Source of the DNA: Flavobacterium psychrophilum
Lineage (GTDB): Bacteria; Bacteroidota; Bacteroidia; Flavobacteriales; Flavobacteriaceae
Assembly (NCBI GenBank): GCA_022730285.1
Contig: DZCQ01000039.1
Span: forward strand, 1-14,581
Direction of reading: 5' to 3'
DNA: 14,581 nt
In this document: positions 1-6,820 of the stretch, piece by piece
How the letters are laid out: the number at the start of each line of letters is the position of its first letter
How positions within the stretch are numbered: position 1 is the stretch's first letter
Translations under genes and position numbers: made by a program
Notes under the pieces: model-generated
Seen by the model: only the letters and a program-made list of their open reading frames with translations
What the model was told of the DNA's origin: nothing
Database searches by the model: none

Positions 1-1598
1 TTTCCAGATTCAAATCCATTAGTGTAAGGAATAGTATTAATAGAACAAGTTGTAAAGCTGGTTTCTGTACATGGTCCTACTGCGTCTCCATTAGAGTTAT
101 AAGGAATTACAGTTACATAATAAGTAGTTCCACTTGCTAATGCTCCTAAATCATAGCTAGTTACATTGCCAACATCGGTTAAGGCTAATAATTCGGTACC
201 ACCAGATGTTGTACCTGCTTTTATTTTGTAACCAGTAGCATCTGCGTTGCTTGCCCATGTAACCATAGAACTTGAAATATCAGTTGCTCCATTAGCAGGG
301 GTTAGTATTGCCACACATGCTGGTGGTACTGTTGGAAGAGGCTCCCATACTACATCGTCTATCAAAACACTATTTGCTGGATTTCCTGTATGTCTAAAAG
401 CTAAAAAATTAGAGTAAGATCCTGCGGCTGGAGTAACTGCGTAGTCCGCATATGTAGTTGCTGCTGCTGTTGCATTTCCTAATGCAACAAAAGTAGTTGC
501 ATCTGATGGATTGGTTAAATATCCTATTTCTACAATACCTCCAGCAGTATAATTAGCTCTCATTTTAAATTTTAAACGATGTGTTCCCGCTCCAAGATTA
601 GAAACAGCTTGCATTTGTAATACTGCCAAATTAGTAGTTGAGTCAGAGTACAAATAAACTGTATTTGGTGCAGAGCTTGGATTAGTAGTTTGTGTATAAG
701 CAGATCCAGTTGAGCCAACTTTTTGCCAACATCCTGGAAAAGCAGGAGTAGTTACTGCATCAAAATTTTCCGTAAATGCGGTTACTGTTGCACAAGTTGT
801 AAAATTGGTTTCAGTACACGGTCCTACTGCGTCTCCATTAGCGTTATAAGGAATTACAGTTACATAATAAGTAGTTCCACTTGCTAATGCTCCTAAATCA
901 TAGCTAGTTACATTGCCAACATCGGTTAAGGCTAATAATTCGGTACCACCAGATGTTGTACCTGCTTTTATTTTGTAACCAGATGGTGCTCCTGTTGCTG
1001 CTGCCCAAGTAACCGTTGAGTTACTCACGTTAGTTGCATTGTTAGCAGGAGTTGTTAGAGCAGTACAGTTAGGTGGCGTGCTAGTAGCTTGCAAAGCAGA
1101 TACTTGATCTATAAAAAAGTAAGAATCTGCTCCAGTATCTGCACCATTAAAACGAAGTTTAAAATCGGATCCGTTTGCAACTGTCCCTGCTGGTATTGTG
1201 CCAGACCAAGTAGCACAAGTTGTAACAGCAGTTGTTGTAATGTTGCCTAGAGTTGTCCAAGCACCACCATTGTTAGTAGAATATTGGATGTCTAAAGATA
1301 CTCCAACGCCACTACCAGATAAATATTCTGTAGATTTCCAGTTAAAGGAAATAGCAACTGCTGCGCCGTTAGAAGCTGCGGGATAGTTTGGAGTTGTTAC
1401 AGATCCTGTGTTTGAGTTGTAAAAGTTTCTACTCAAAGAAGCTACACCATCACATGGAGTAGTGGTGCTTCTGCTAAAACCACTGTATGTCCAGCCAGTA
1501 GGGGCTGTAGTTGATTCAAAACCTTCGTTTATGGAGATTTGAGCATTTATTTGCCAGCTACTGACAATAAATAAAAGTAATAAAATAATTTTTTTCAT
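1..1598 (-). CDS. Secreted multidomain FN3 / jelly-roll protein, 3' end outside the window
   Basis: The minus strand is open from an ATG at 1598-1596 to base 1, giving 532 complete codons and no stop, so only the N-terminal part is present. A signal peptide (MKKIILLLL, cleavage near INA-Q at residue 19/20) is followed by a beta-rich domain (about 20-174, starting INEGFES), a fibronectin III domain (about 175-267), a second beta-rich domain (about 268-420, starting FTENFDAV), a second FN3 domain (about 425-518) and the start of a third beta-rich domain (IPYTNGFESG). The beta domains look like the MAM-like or choice-of-anchor jelly rolls of Bacteroidota surface proteins. Composition is rich in Thr, Ala, Asn and Gly, with few Lys. 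Such proteins are often exported by the type IX system through a C-terminal sorting domain, which would lie outside the window. An adhesin or surface enzyme is possible, but no catalytic domain is visible. The gene is divergent from the cytochrome gene. Confidence 0.88.
   Translation of the reverse strand, partial: MKKIILLLLFIVSSWQINAQISINEGFESTTAPTGWTYSGFSRSTTTPCDGVASLSRNFYNSNTGSVTTPNYPAASNGAAVAISFNWKSTEYLSGSGVGVSLDIQYSTNNGGAWTTLGNITTTAVTTCATWSGTIPAGTVANGSDFKLRFNGADTGADSYFFIDQVSALQATSTPPNCTALTTPANNATNVSNSTVTWAAATGAPSGYKIKAGTTSGGTELLALTDVGNVTSYDLGALASGTTYYVTVIPYNANGDAVGPCTETNFTTCATVTAFTENFDAVTTPAFPGCWQKVGSTGSAYTQTTNPSSAPNTVYLYSDSTTNLAVLQMQAVSNLGAGTHRLKFKMRANYTAGGIVEIGYLTNPSDATTFVALGNATAAATTYADYAVTPAAGSYSNFLAFRHTGNPANSVLIDDVVWEPLPTVPPACVAILTPANGATDISSSMVTWASNADATGYKIKAGTTSGGTELLALTDVGNVTSYDLGALASGTTYYVTVIPYNSNGDAVGPCTETSFTTCSINTIPYTNGFESG
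45..235 (-). repeat. In-frame repeat copy 2 (FN3 segment), paired with 792-982
   Basis: Bases 45-235 match 792-982 at a constant offset of 747 (249 codons), with mismatches only at 57, 58, 66, 72 and 95. Bases 96-235 are identical to 843-982 over 140 bases, synonymous positions included. The segment encodes the C-terminal two thirds of an FN3 domain. The flanking jelly-roll domains are clearly diverged, so similarity is confined to the FN3 part. Confidence 0.95.
792..982 (-). repeat. In-frame repeat copy 1 (FN3 segment), paired with 45-235
   Basis: This is the partner of the repeat at 45-235: 186 of 191 positions are identical, and a 140-base core (843-982) is perfect. It encodes the same FN3 strands, including GYKIKAGTTSGG and the stretch ending PYNANGDAVGPC. 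The copy at 45-235 reads PYNSNGDAVGPC because of one substitution. Confidence 0.95.
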
Positions 1599-1887
1599 AA
1601 TTTGTTAAAATTTAATTAATGTGTAAAGTTATTAATTAATATAATAAAAAAAAATATTTCACATATTTTTTTCATATTTGTTATTGATATGGTATTTTTT
1701 ACTTCTTGTGTGTGATAATATAGGTGTTTTTTGTGCTTTTTGTTTGTAAATATCTTTTTTAAGTAAAGATATTCTCTGTTAAGTTTAAATTTAGATAGTG
1801 TTAATTTTTAACATTTTTATTTGTTTAATATTTTGTTTTTTGTTTTTTGATTTTTTTATTTATATTTACAAGCAAAATATAACTATT
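1599..1887. promoter_or_regulatory. Divergent intergenic region with weak promoter-like elements
   Basis: This very AT-rich stretch separates the FN3 gene (minus) from the cytochrome lipoprotein gene (plus). For the plus gene, TTG at 1731-1733, a 17-base spacer and TATCTTTT at 1751-1758 approach the Bacteroidota consensus but lack the final G. For the minus gene, TAACTTTA (1631 down to 1624) has one mismatch to TAnnTTTG and no clear partner element. An in-frame GTG at 1798 would extend the plus gene by 30 codons, but that extension is low-complexity Phe/Ile/Leu-rich sequence and would bury the signal peptide. I see no gene here. Confidence 0.35.
1749..1773. promoter_or_regulatory. 9-bp inverted repeat upstream of the cytochrome gene
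   Basis: AATATCTTT (1749-1757) and AAAGATATT (1765-1773) are perfect reverse complements around a 7-base centre. The left arm overlaps the promoter-like TATCTTTT. It could be an operator or a leader hairpin. In DNA this AT-rich it could also be chance. Confidence 0.3.
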
Positions 1888-2166
1888 ATGAAATTAAAAC
1901 GTATTCTTGTCGCAGTTGTGGGTATTTTTATTTTTTCGTGTTCTCCAAAAGTTGCGGTAGTATCTGAGGTGGCAAAACCGCTTACTCCTGAGCTTGCAGA
2001 GGCAAAATTAATTTACGAAAATAATTGTGCTAAATGCCATAAATTGTATCAACCAAAAAGTAGAACTGCAGAGCAATGGCAACCTATTTTGCTAAAAATG
2101 CAGAAAAAAGCTAAAATCTCAGATGCGGATAGAGAAAAGATATATAGTTATGTTACAATGCTTTAA
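1888..2166 (+). CDS. Small c-type cytochrome lipoprotein
   Basis: This 92-residue protein carries one haem c attachment motif, CAKCH, at residues 47-51. Met71 (in ILLKM) is the likely distal ligand. The start at 1888 is chosen because it gives a clean lipoprotein signal, MKLKRILVAVVGIF with lipobox IFSC and lipidation at Cys18. The in-frame GTG at 1798 would add a hydrophobic low-complexity tail before it. A linker rich in Val, Ala and Pro (residues 19-34) joins the lipid anchor to a compact haem domain ending in IYSYVTML, as in short class I cytochromes. It probably carries electrons at the membrane surface facing the periplasm; its partner is unknown. Fourteen bases separate it from the DUF962 gene, so they are probably co-transcribed. 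The cytochrome assignment is firm; the specific role is not known. Confidence 0.85.
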   Translation: MKLKRILVAVVGIFIFSCSPKVAVVSEVAKPLTPELAEAKLIYENNCAKCHKLYQPKSRTAEQWQPILLKMQKKAKISDADREKIYSYVTML

Positions 2167-2180
2167 CTTGTAAATAAATT

Positions 2181-2636
2181 ATGAAAGTGCTAAATAATTG
2201 GTTTGAGGAGTATGCAGTAAGCCATCAAAATGTTACGAATATTGCAATACATTTTGTTTGTGTTCCGGTTATTTTTTTTTCAATTATTGGCTTGCTTATG
2301 AGTATTCCAAGTTCGATATTGCAAAATACAATTTTTAATTTTTCACCTATTTTAGAAAATTGGGCTTTTGTAACGTTAGTTTTTGTCTTAATTTTCTATG
2401 CCAGACTTTCTGTAAAAATGGCTTTTAAAATTGCAATTTTCTCTGCTTTTTGTTTACTTTCAAATTATTATATTAGTACTATATTCTCTTTATGGAAGTT
2501 TTCTTTATTGCTGTTTATTATTGCTTGGATTGGACAATTTTATGGACATCAATTAGAAGGAAAAAAACCTTCTTTTTTAAAAGATTTACAGTTTTTATTG
2601 ATAGGTCCAGCTTGGGTTATTCAAAAAATATTTTAG
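2181..2636 (+). CDS. Mpo1-like (DUF962) integral membrane protein
   Basis: The 151-residue protein shows both conserved blocks of the DUF962/Mpo1 family: Tyr11, His15, Asn20, His24 and Pro29 near the N-terminus, and GQFYGHQLEGKKPSF with Gly118, His123, Glu126 and Pro130 near the C-terminus. Three or four hydrophobic helices lie between. The yeast member Mpo1 is an Fe(II)-dependent dioxygenase that shortens 2-hydroxy fatty acids by alpha-oxidation, and its histidines are needed for activity. Bacterial members are widespread and mostly uncharacterised. From the motifs, a metal-dependent role in membrane lipid or hydroxy-fatty-acid turnover is a reasonable inference, as flavobacterial lipids contain hydroxylated acyl chains. 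It follows the cytochrome gene closely. It ends six bases from the convergent lipoprotein gene, with no obvious terminator between them. Confidence 0.82.
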   Translation: MKVLNNWFEEYAVSHQNVTNIAIHFVCVPVIFFSIIGLLMSIPSSILQNTIFNFSPILENWAFVTLVFVLIFYARLSVKMAFKIAIFSAFCLLSNYYISTIFSLWKFSLLLFIIAWIGQFYGHQLEGKKPSFLKDLQFLLIGPAWVIQKIF

Positions 2637-2642
2637 TCAAGA

Positions 2643-3092
2643 TTACTTTCTAACGTTTAATTTTGAAGGGATTAGTAATGCTCCTTTTTCGTATTTGTTA
2701 AGATAAAGTTCTATTGGTTTTTCCTGTTCGTCCCATGTTATTTCATATATGTCTAGTGTTCCAGCCCCTGTTTCTGTTTTTGAAGTTGGAAATGGACAGC
2801 AAGTGCTGGTAAGTTTGTATTTAATTGTTTTTCCCGTAGGAGATGCTAATGCATTTAAAAAACGTTGCTCATTTTGTGTGCCATTTTCTATGTTTGTAAA
2901 GCCAACATTTATAGGATAATCTTTGTTATACCCATATTTTTCATCGGTAGATTTCTCAGTCAGAACAAAACAGTCTAATTTTTCGTTTAGTTTTGGAGAA
3001 CTAACAGTATTATCTATATTTTTAATAGTAGATTTTGTACTTATACAAGCAGTAAGGTTTAGAATTAAAAAGAATGTAGTTATTTTTTTCAT
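2643..3092 (-). CDS. Small lipoprotein of unknown function
   Basis: This gives a 149-residue protein when started at the ATG at 3092. An upstream in-frame ATG at 3116 would add MYMLKIHF before a textbook lipoprotein signal. From 3092 the signal is MKKITTFFLILNLTAC, with lipobox LTAC and lipidated Cys16. The mature part is mixed alpha/beta and has a conserved-looking centre: KYGYNKDYPINVGF, NEQRFLNALASP, a CCPFP cysteine pair and a GAGTLDIYEITW strand. I recall similar lipoproteins in other Flavobacteriaceae, sometimes carrying an unrelated enzyme name. Nothing here supports an enzymatic function. It lies 47 bases downstream of clpS on the same strand, so read-through from prmA-clpS is possible. 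It is probably anchored in the inner or outer membrane. Confidence 0.75.
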   Translation of the reverse strand: MKKITTFFLILNLTACISTKSTIKNIDNTVSSPKLNEKLDCFVLTEKSTDEKYGYNKDYPINVGFTNIENGTQNEQRFLNALASPTGKTIKYKLTSTCCPFPTSKTETGAGTLDIYEITWDEQEKPIELYLNKYEKGALLIPSKLNVRK

Positions 3093-3139
3093 AAAATGGA
3101 TTTTTAACATATACAAATTGTTACTCGAATTTGCCTCAG

Positions 3140-3415
3140 CTAAATAATTTCCGCACTTAGTCCTGCGTCAAGCAAAGATTGGTATTGTGGTTTTAGCTCG
3201 TCATAGCTACCAGTTTTTACGCCACATTTTCCCTTATAATGTACCAGCATTGCACATTGTTCTGCTTGTAGGCTTTCGTGTTTGCATACCCTTATAAGAG
3301 TTTCGATTACATGGTCAAAAGTGTTTACGTCATCGTTGTAGAGTATAATTTCGTTACTTGTAGCATTTTTATCTACAATTAAAGTCTCGATTTGTGTTTC
3401 TTGAATAGTACTCAT
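3140..3415 (-). CDS. clpS: ATP-dependent Clp protease adaptor ClpS
   Basis: This 91-residue protein is a standard-length ClpS. It has the N-degron pocket motif LYNDDVNTFDHVI (Asn27, Asp28, Asp29) and MLVHYKGKCGVKTG with His59, matching the Asn/Asp-Asp and His residues that bind the alpha-amino group in characterised ClpS proteins. The first 20 residues form a flexible tail, as expected for the part that engages the ClpA-type unfoldase. ClpS delivers proteins with bulky hydrophobic N-terminal residues to ClpAP. The gene lies 41 bases downstream of prmA on the same strand, so they probably share a transcript. No good promoter is visible in the gap. Confidence 0.96.
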   Translation of the reverse strand: MSTIQETQIETLIVDKNATSNEIILYNDDVNTFDHVIETLIRVCKHESLQAEQCAMLVHYKGKCGVKTGSYDELKPQYQSLLDAGLSAEII

Positions 3416-3456
3416 TTTTATTTTTTTTAAAATTTAGAAATAAATAGAATAAAAAG

Positions 3457-4317
3457 CTAATTTACATATTTTAACGATACCCAGTTATTACGTTGCATTT
3501 TTTTTACAAATGTTAATCCTTTTTCTGTACAGGAATCATTTATATAAGGAATATCTTCTTCATAAAAACCACTAAACAAGATTATTCCGTTAGGATTTAA
3601 ACAATTTACATAAGCTTGCATATCGTTTAACAAGATATTTCTGTTGATATTCGCAATTATCAAATCGTATTTTTTGTTTTCTAAAAGTGCTGCATCACCT
3701 TCATAAACACTTATGTTTTTGCAATTATTTCTTTCCACATTTTCTAAAGAGTTTAAGTAACACCAATTATCAATATCCACAGCGTCTATTGGTTTTGCTC
3801 CTTTCATTTCTGCTAAAATTGCTAAAATTGCCGTGCCACAACCCATATCTAGCGTTTTTAGATTTTGAATGTCGTTTTCTAGCAAATGCTGAATCATCAT
3901 GTGTGTTGTTTCGTGATGACCTGTTCCAAAGCTCATTTTTGGTTCTATTACAATATCAAATTGGGCATTTGTTTTTGGGTGAAAGGGAGCACGAACATGG
4001 CAAACTCCATCTACATCTATTGCTTCAAAGTTTTTTTCCCATTCTTGATTCCAGTTTACTTGTTCTATTTCTTCAATGGTATAAGTGATTATAAAATCTG
4101 GATTTTGGAATATGTCTAAATCTTCTACAGTACTATTGTTCCAATTTTTCTTTTGTGCATAAGCGGTTATTCCATCTTTGGTATCTTCAAAACTTTCAAA
4201 TGGTTTTTCTTCTAGTTGTGCAATTAATATTTCTGAACCTACTTGTTTTGCAAATTCACTATGGTTGGTATCACTCGCTTTTATACTAAAATGGTATGCG
4301 ATATATATGTTTGACAT
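3457..4317 (-). CDS. prmA: Ribosomal protein L11 methyltransferase PrmA
   Basis: The start at 4317 gives 286 residues beginning MSNIYIAYHF. An upstream in-frame ATG at 4401 would reach into menD and lacks family-like sequence. The N-terminal substrate-recognition domain (about 1-95) is followed by the interdomain block PKMSFGTGHHETT (126-138), the SAM-binding loop LDMGCGTAILA (Asp157 to Thr162) and NINRNILL near residue 222, the catalytic-loop position typical of PrmA. The enzyme uses S-adenosylmethionine to methylate amino groups of ribosomal protein L11 in the cytoplasm. It is somewhat shorter than the E. coli protein but complete. A TACCTTTG element (4339 down to 4332) just upstream probably drives prmA-clpS. 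The gene is divergent from menD. Confidence 0.95.
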   Translation of the reverse strand: MSNIYIAYHFSIKASDTNHSEFAKQVGSEILIAQLEEKPFESFEDTKDGITAYAQKKNWNNSTVEDLDIFQNPDFIITYTIEEIEQVNWNQEWEKNFEAIDVDGVCHVRAPFHPKTNAQFDIVIEPKMSFGTGHHETTHMMIQHLLENDIQNLKTLDMGCGTAILAILAEMKGAKPIDAVDIDNWCYLNSLENVERNNCKNISVYEGDAALLENKKYDLIIANINRNILLNDMQAYVNCLNPNGIILFSGFYEEDIPYINDSCTEKGLTFVKKMQRNNWVSLKYVN

Positions 4318-4331
4318 TATTTTATTTTTTG

Positions 4332-4339
4332 CAAAGGTA
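4332..4339 (-). promoter_or_regulatory. Candidate -7 element for prmA
   Basis: Read on the minus strand the bases are TACCTTTG, an exact match to the Bacteroidota -7 consensus TAnnTTTG. They sit 14 bases before the PrmA start codon. No TTG/TTTG element is visible at the usual distance, so confidence is limited. Confidence 0.5.
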
Positions 4340-4359
4340 AAAAAAAGTTTACGATTATG

Positions 4360-4367
4360 TATCTTTG
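4360..4367 (+). promoter_or_regulatory. Candidate -7 element for menD
   Basis: TATCTTTG matches TAnnTTTG exactly and lies 21 bases before the menD ATG, implying a leader of about 15 bases. No clear -33 element is visible. It is back-to-back with the prmA element, so RNA polymerase at one site would probably block the other. Confidence 0.5.
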
Positions 4368-4388
4368 TGCTATTGAAACTTCCATGAT

Positions 4389-6041
4389 ATGTTGTATCCA
4401 AAAATTCCTTTGGCTCAGAGTGTTTTAGAAATATGTAGGATTAAAAATATCCAGAATATTGTAATTTCTCCAGGTTCTAGAAATGCACCGCTTACAATAG
4501 GATTTACTAAAAATTCTTTTTTTAAATGTTATAGTATTGTTGATGAGCGTTGTGCAGCATTTTTTGCATTAGGGTTGGCACAACAGTTGCAGGAACCAGT
4601 TGCTGTTGTTTGCACATCTGGGTCGGCATTGTTAAATTATTATCCAGCTTTTGCTGAAGCGTTTTATAGCCAAATTCCGTTAATCGTTTTATCTGCCGAT
4701 AGACCTAGAAATAAAATAGATATTGGTGATGGTCAAACCATTAGACAGGAAAATGTGTTTGCAAATCACAGTTTGCACAATGCAAACCTTACCGATGTTG
4801 CTTGTAAGGAAAACGATTATAAAATGCAAGAAGCGATTGCCATTTGCATTGCTAAAAAAGGTCCTGTGCATATTAATATTCCTTTTGAAGAACCTTTGTA
4901 TGAAACTGTAAATGAAACATCTATACCTACAGAAATTTATAATTTTGAACAACCAGAAGTTGTCTTTCCTTCTTTAAATGAATTTGCTGACACATGGAAT
5001 TTGGCTACTAAAAAGCTTGTTTTAATAGGTTCTAATTATCCAAATTCTATTCCGAGTGAATATCTGGATTTTCTTGCGAATGATCCTTCGGTAGTTGTCA
5101 TGACAGAGGTAACTTCTAATGTACACCATTCTTTATTTATTTCTAACATTGATGCGATTATCACACCTTTTTCTTCTGTCGATTTTTTGAATTTTAAACC
5201 AGATATTCTTCTCACTTTTGGAGGAATGCTCGTTTCTAAACGGATAAAATCTTTTTTACGAAGTTATAAACCAAACGAGCATTGGCATATAGATATTTTG
5301 CGTGCTTATAACACATTTGATTGTTTAACACATCATTTTGAATTAGAACCATCTTCTTTTTTTGAAAAATTTATACCTTTAACTACTACTATTTCAAGTA
5401 ATTATCGGGATTTATTCTTGACTATTAAAAAAGAAAGAAAAATTCATCATTTTAGATATTTAGAGAATATTCCATTTTCTGATCTTAAAGTGTTTGATTT
5501 GATTTTAAGATATTTGCCTACCACCTGTATGTTGCAAATAAGCAATAGTTCAGCAATACGATATGCTCAATTATTTAGTATTTTTAGTACAATTCCGGTT
5601 TTTTGTAATAGAGGAACCAGTGGAATAGATGGCTGTACTTCAGTTGCAATAGGAGCTTCGGTAGGAAATAAAAAACAAACAGTTTTAATAACGGGAGATA
5701 TAAGCTTTTTTTACGATAGTAATGCTTTATGGAATAATTATATTCCGTATAACTTTAAAATTATTTTGATAAATAACTCTGGTGGTGGAATTTTTAGAAT
5801 ATTGCCTGGTTTTCAGGAAAACGAAACATTTACAACTTATTTTGAAACAAAGCATCAATTAACTGCAAAACAACTTTCGGAGATGTATCAATTGGACTAC
5901 ATTTCTACAGATAATGAAACTAATTTAGCAATGCAATTGCCTACTTTTTTTGAATCTAAAAAACCATCATTACTAGAAATATTTACACCTGCAACTATTA
6001 ACGATAAGGTTTTACTAAATTATTTTAAAGAAATGAACTAA
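4389..6041 (+). CDS. menD: SEPHCHC synthase MenD (menaquinone biosynthesis)
   Basis: MenD is a thiamine diphosphate enzyme that joins 2-oxoglutarate (after decarboxylation) to isochorismate, the first committed step of menaquinone synthesis. The 550-residue length is normal. Substrate and cofactor residues are recognisable: SPGSR with Ser30 and Arg31, DER with Glu53 (the cofactor-activating glutamate), Arg105 (SADRPR) and Gln116 (GQTIRQ). All sit two residues earlier than the E. coli numbering as I recall it. The C-terminal half has GTSGIDGCTSVAIGAS and the ThDP/metal-binding block LITGDISFFYDSNALWN followed by INNSGGGIFRILPG. Flavobacteria generally depend on menaquinone as their respiratory quinone, so the gene is probably essential. 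No other men gene is in the window. Its stop overlaps the stop of the convergent deacetylase gene by four bases. Confidence 0.97.
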   Translation: MLYPKIPLAQSVLEICRIKNIQNIVISPGSRNAPLTIGFTKNSFFKCYSIVDERCAAFFALGLAQQLQEPVAVVCTSGSALLNYYPAFAEAFYSQIPLIVLSADRPRNKIDIGDGQTIRQENVFANHSLHNANLTDVACKENDYKMQEAIAICIAKKGPVHINIPFEEPLYETVNETSIPTEIYNFEQPEVVFPSLNEFADTWNLATKKLVLIGSNYPNSIPSEYLDFLANDPSVVVMTEVTSNVHHSLFISNIDAIITPFSSVDFLNFKPDILLTFGGMLVSKRIKSFLRSYKPNEHWHIDILRAYNTFDCLTHHFELEPSSFFEKFIPLTTTISSNYRDLFLTIKKERKIHHFRYLENIPFSDLKVFDLILRYLPTTCMLQISNSSAIRYAQLFSIFSTIPVFCNRGTSGIDGCTSVAIGASVGNKKQTVLITGDISFFYDSNALWNNYIPYNFKIILINNSGGGIFRILPGFQENETFTTYFETKHQLTAKQLSEMYQLDYISTDNETNLAMQLPTFFESKKPSLLEIFTPATINDKVLLNYFKEMN

Positions 6042-6820
6042 TTTTTAGTTATAATTTCTATTAAATCTTTAAAAGTTCCAAAAGTATAATTTTTCTTTTT
6101 TAGGTGTAAAATCATTTGCTCAAAACGTTCTGCCATTTCTAACCCACTATTTTTGGAGATATAATTTGGAAATCCAAATTTCTCAGGTTGTTTTAAATTT
6201 GTAAATTCCCATGGGTGAAAATAGACATTTAAATATCCATCTTTTTTTAGGGTTATTTTTGCTAAAAATAAATAGAGCCAAACAGGAATATTGTGAAAAG
6301 AGAGCCAAAAAAGTGGAAATCGAATAATAGGACTCACCGATGCTGGAATTTGCAACACATTTTCTTGTCTAAAATAAGTTCTAGGCTTATCAAAATGATT
6401 GTATCTTCCTGGTAAAAAAGTTGGATTTATGGAAGAATTATAAACATATCCAGCTTTATAAACTTCAATTTCATTAACGGGAAACATTCTAGGCATTCTA
6501 TATCCTATTACTTCTGTGGCTGTAATTTCTTGAAGTTTTAATCTAGATTCTAGTAAGTGAGCCACCTTAAAATCGCTATGATAGTAGCTGTGTGAGGCTA
6601 CTTCATGTCCTTCGTTTACAATTCTAGCCATTATTAGTGGTGTATTTTGTGCAAAAATTACAGTACTAAAAAATGTTGCCTTTATTTGGTATTTTTGTAA
6701 TAAATCTAAAATAGTAGTTGTTCCTTGTATAGAAATAGACATTTGTTCTTCCAAAGAAATTTCTTTACCATATTCAAAAGGCATATCAAACTCTTCGATA
6801 TCAAAGCTAAGTAAAATCAT
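6038..6820 (-). CDS. NodB-type polysaccharide deacetylase
   Basis: The 260-residue protein has the carbohydrate esterase 4 (NodB) motifs: SFDIEEFD (Asp7 as likely catalytic base, acidic residues 9-12), HSYYH with metal ligands His77 and His81, YRMPR with Arg108 and Pro110, YVYNSS at 125-130, and VYFHPWEF with His202 as likely catalytic acid. There is no signal peptide or N-terminal membrane helix, so it probably acts in the cytoplasm, possibly on a membrane-linked substrate. ArnD, which deformylates undecaprenyl-phosphate-Ara4FN, is a characterised relative with that arrangement. The start codon overlaps the stop of the GT2 gene by one base (TAATG), suggesting translational coupling. It is the last gene of the four-gene unit. 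Substrate is inferred only; peptidoglycan or exopolysaccharide deacetylation is the alternative. Confidence 0.88.
   Translation of the reverse strand: MILLSFDIEEFDMPFEYGKEISLEEQMSISIQGTTTILDLLQKYQIKATFFSTVIFAQNTPLIMARIVNEGHEVASHSYYHSDFKVAHLLESRLKLQEITATEVIGYRMPRMFPVNEIEVYKAGYVYNSSINPTFLPGRYNHFDKPRTYFRQENVLQIPASVSPIIRFPLFWLSFHNIPVWLYLFLAKITLKKDGYLNVYFHPWEFTNLKQPEKFGFPNYISKNSGLEMAERFEQMILHLKKKNYTFGTFKDLIEIITKN

Noticed and set aside
45..982. CRISPR-like array
   Set aside because: There are only two long copies at 747-base spacing, in frame within a protein domain; no short regular repeats or spacers.
1198..1386. Plus-strand reading frame of 62 codons inside the FN3 gene
   Set aside because: It is the opposite strand of a clearly coding jelly-roll domain and has no family resemblance.
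1798..1887. In-frame GTG extension of the cytochrome lipoprotein
   Set aside because: The 30 added residues are low-complexity Phe/Ile/Leu from AT-rich DNA and would bury the lipoprotein signal. The ATG at 1888 gives a correct lipobox.
2637..2642. Terminator between the DUF962 gene and the convergent lipoprotein gene
   Set aside because: The gap is only six bases, and no hairpin with a T-run is visible around it.
3687..4088. Plus-strand reading frame opposite prmA
   Set aside because: PrmA motifs on the minus strand are unambiguous, and the opposite-strand protein is Leu/His/Phe-rich noise.
4318..4401. N-terminal extension of PrmA to the ATG at 4401
   Set aside because: The extension overlaps menD, contains the prmA promoter element and does not resemble PrmA.
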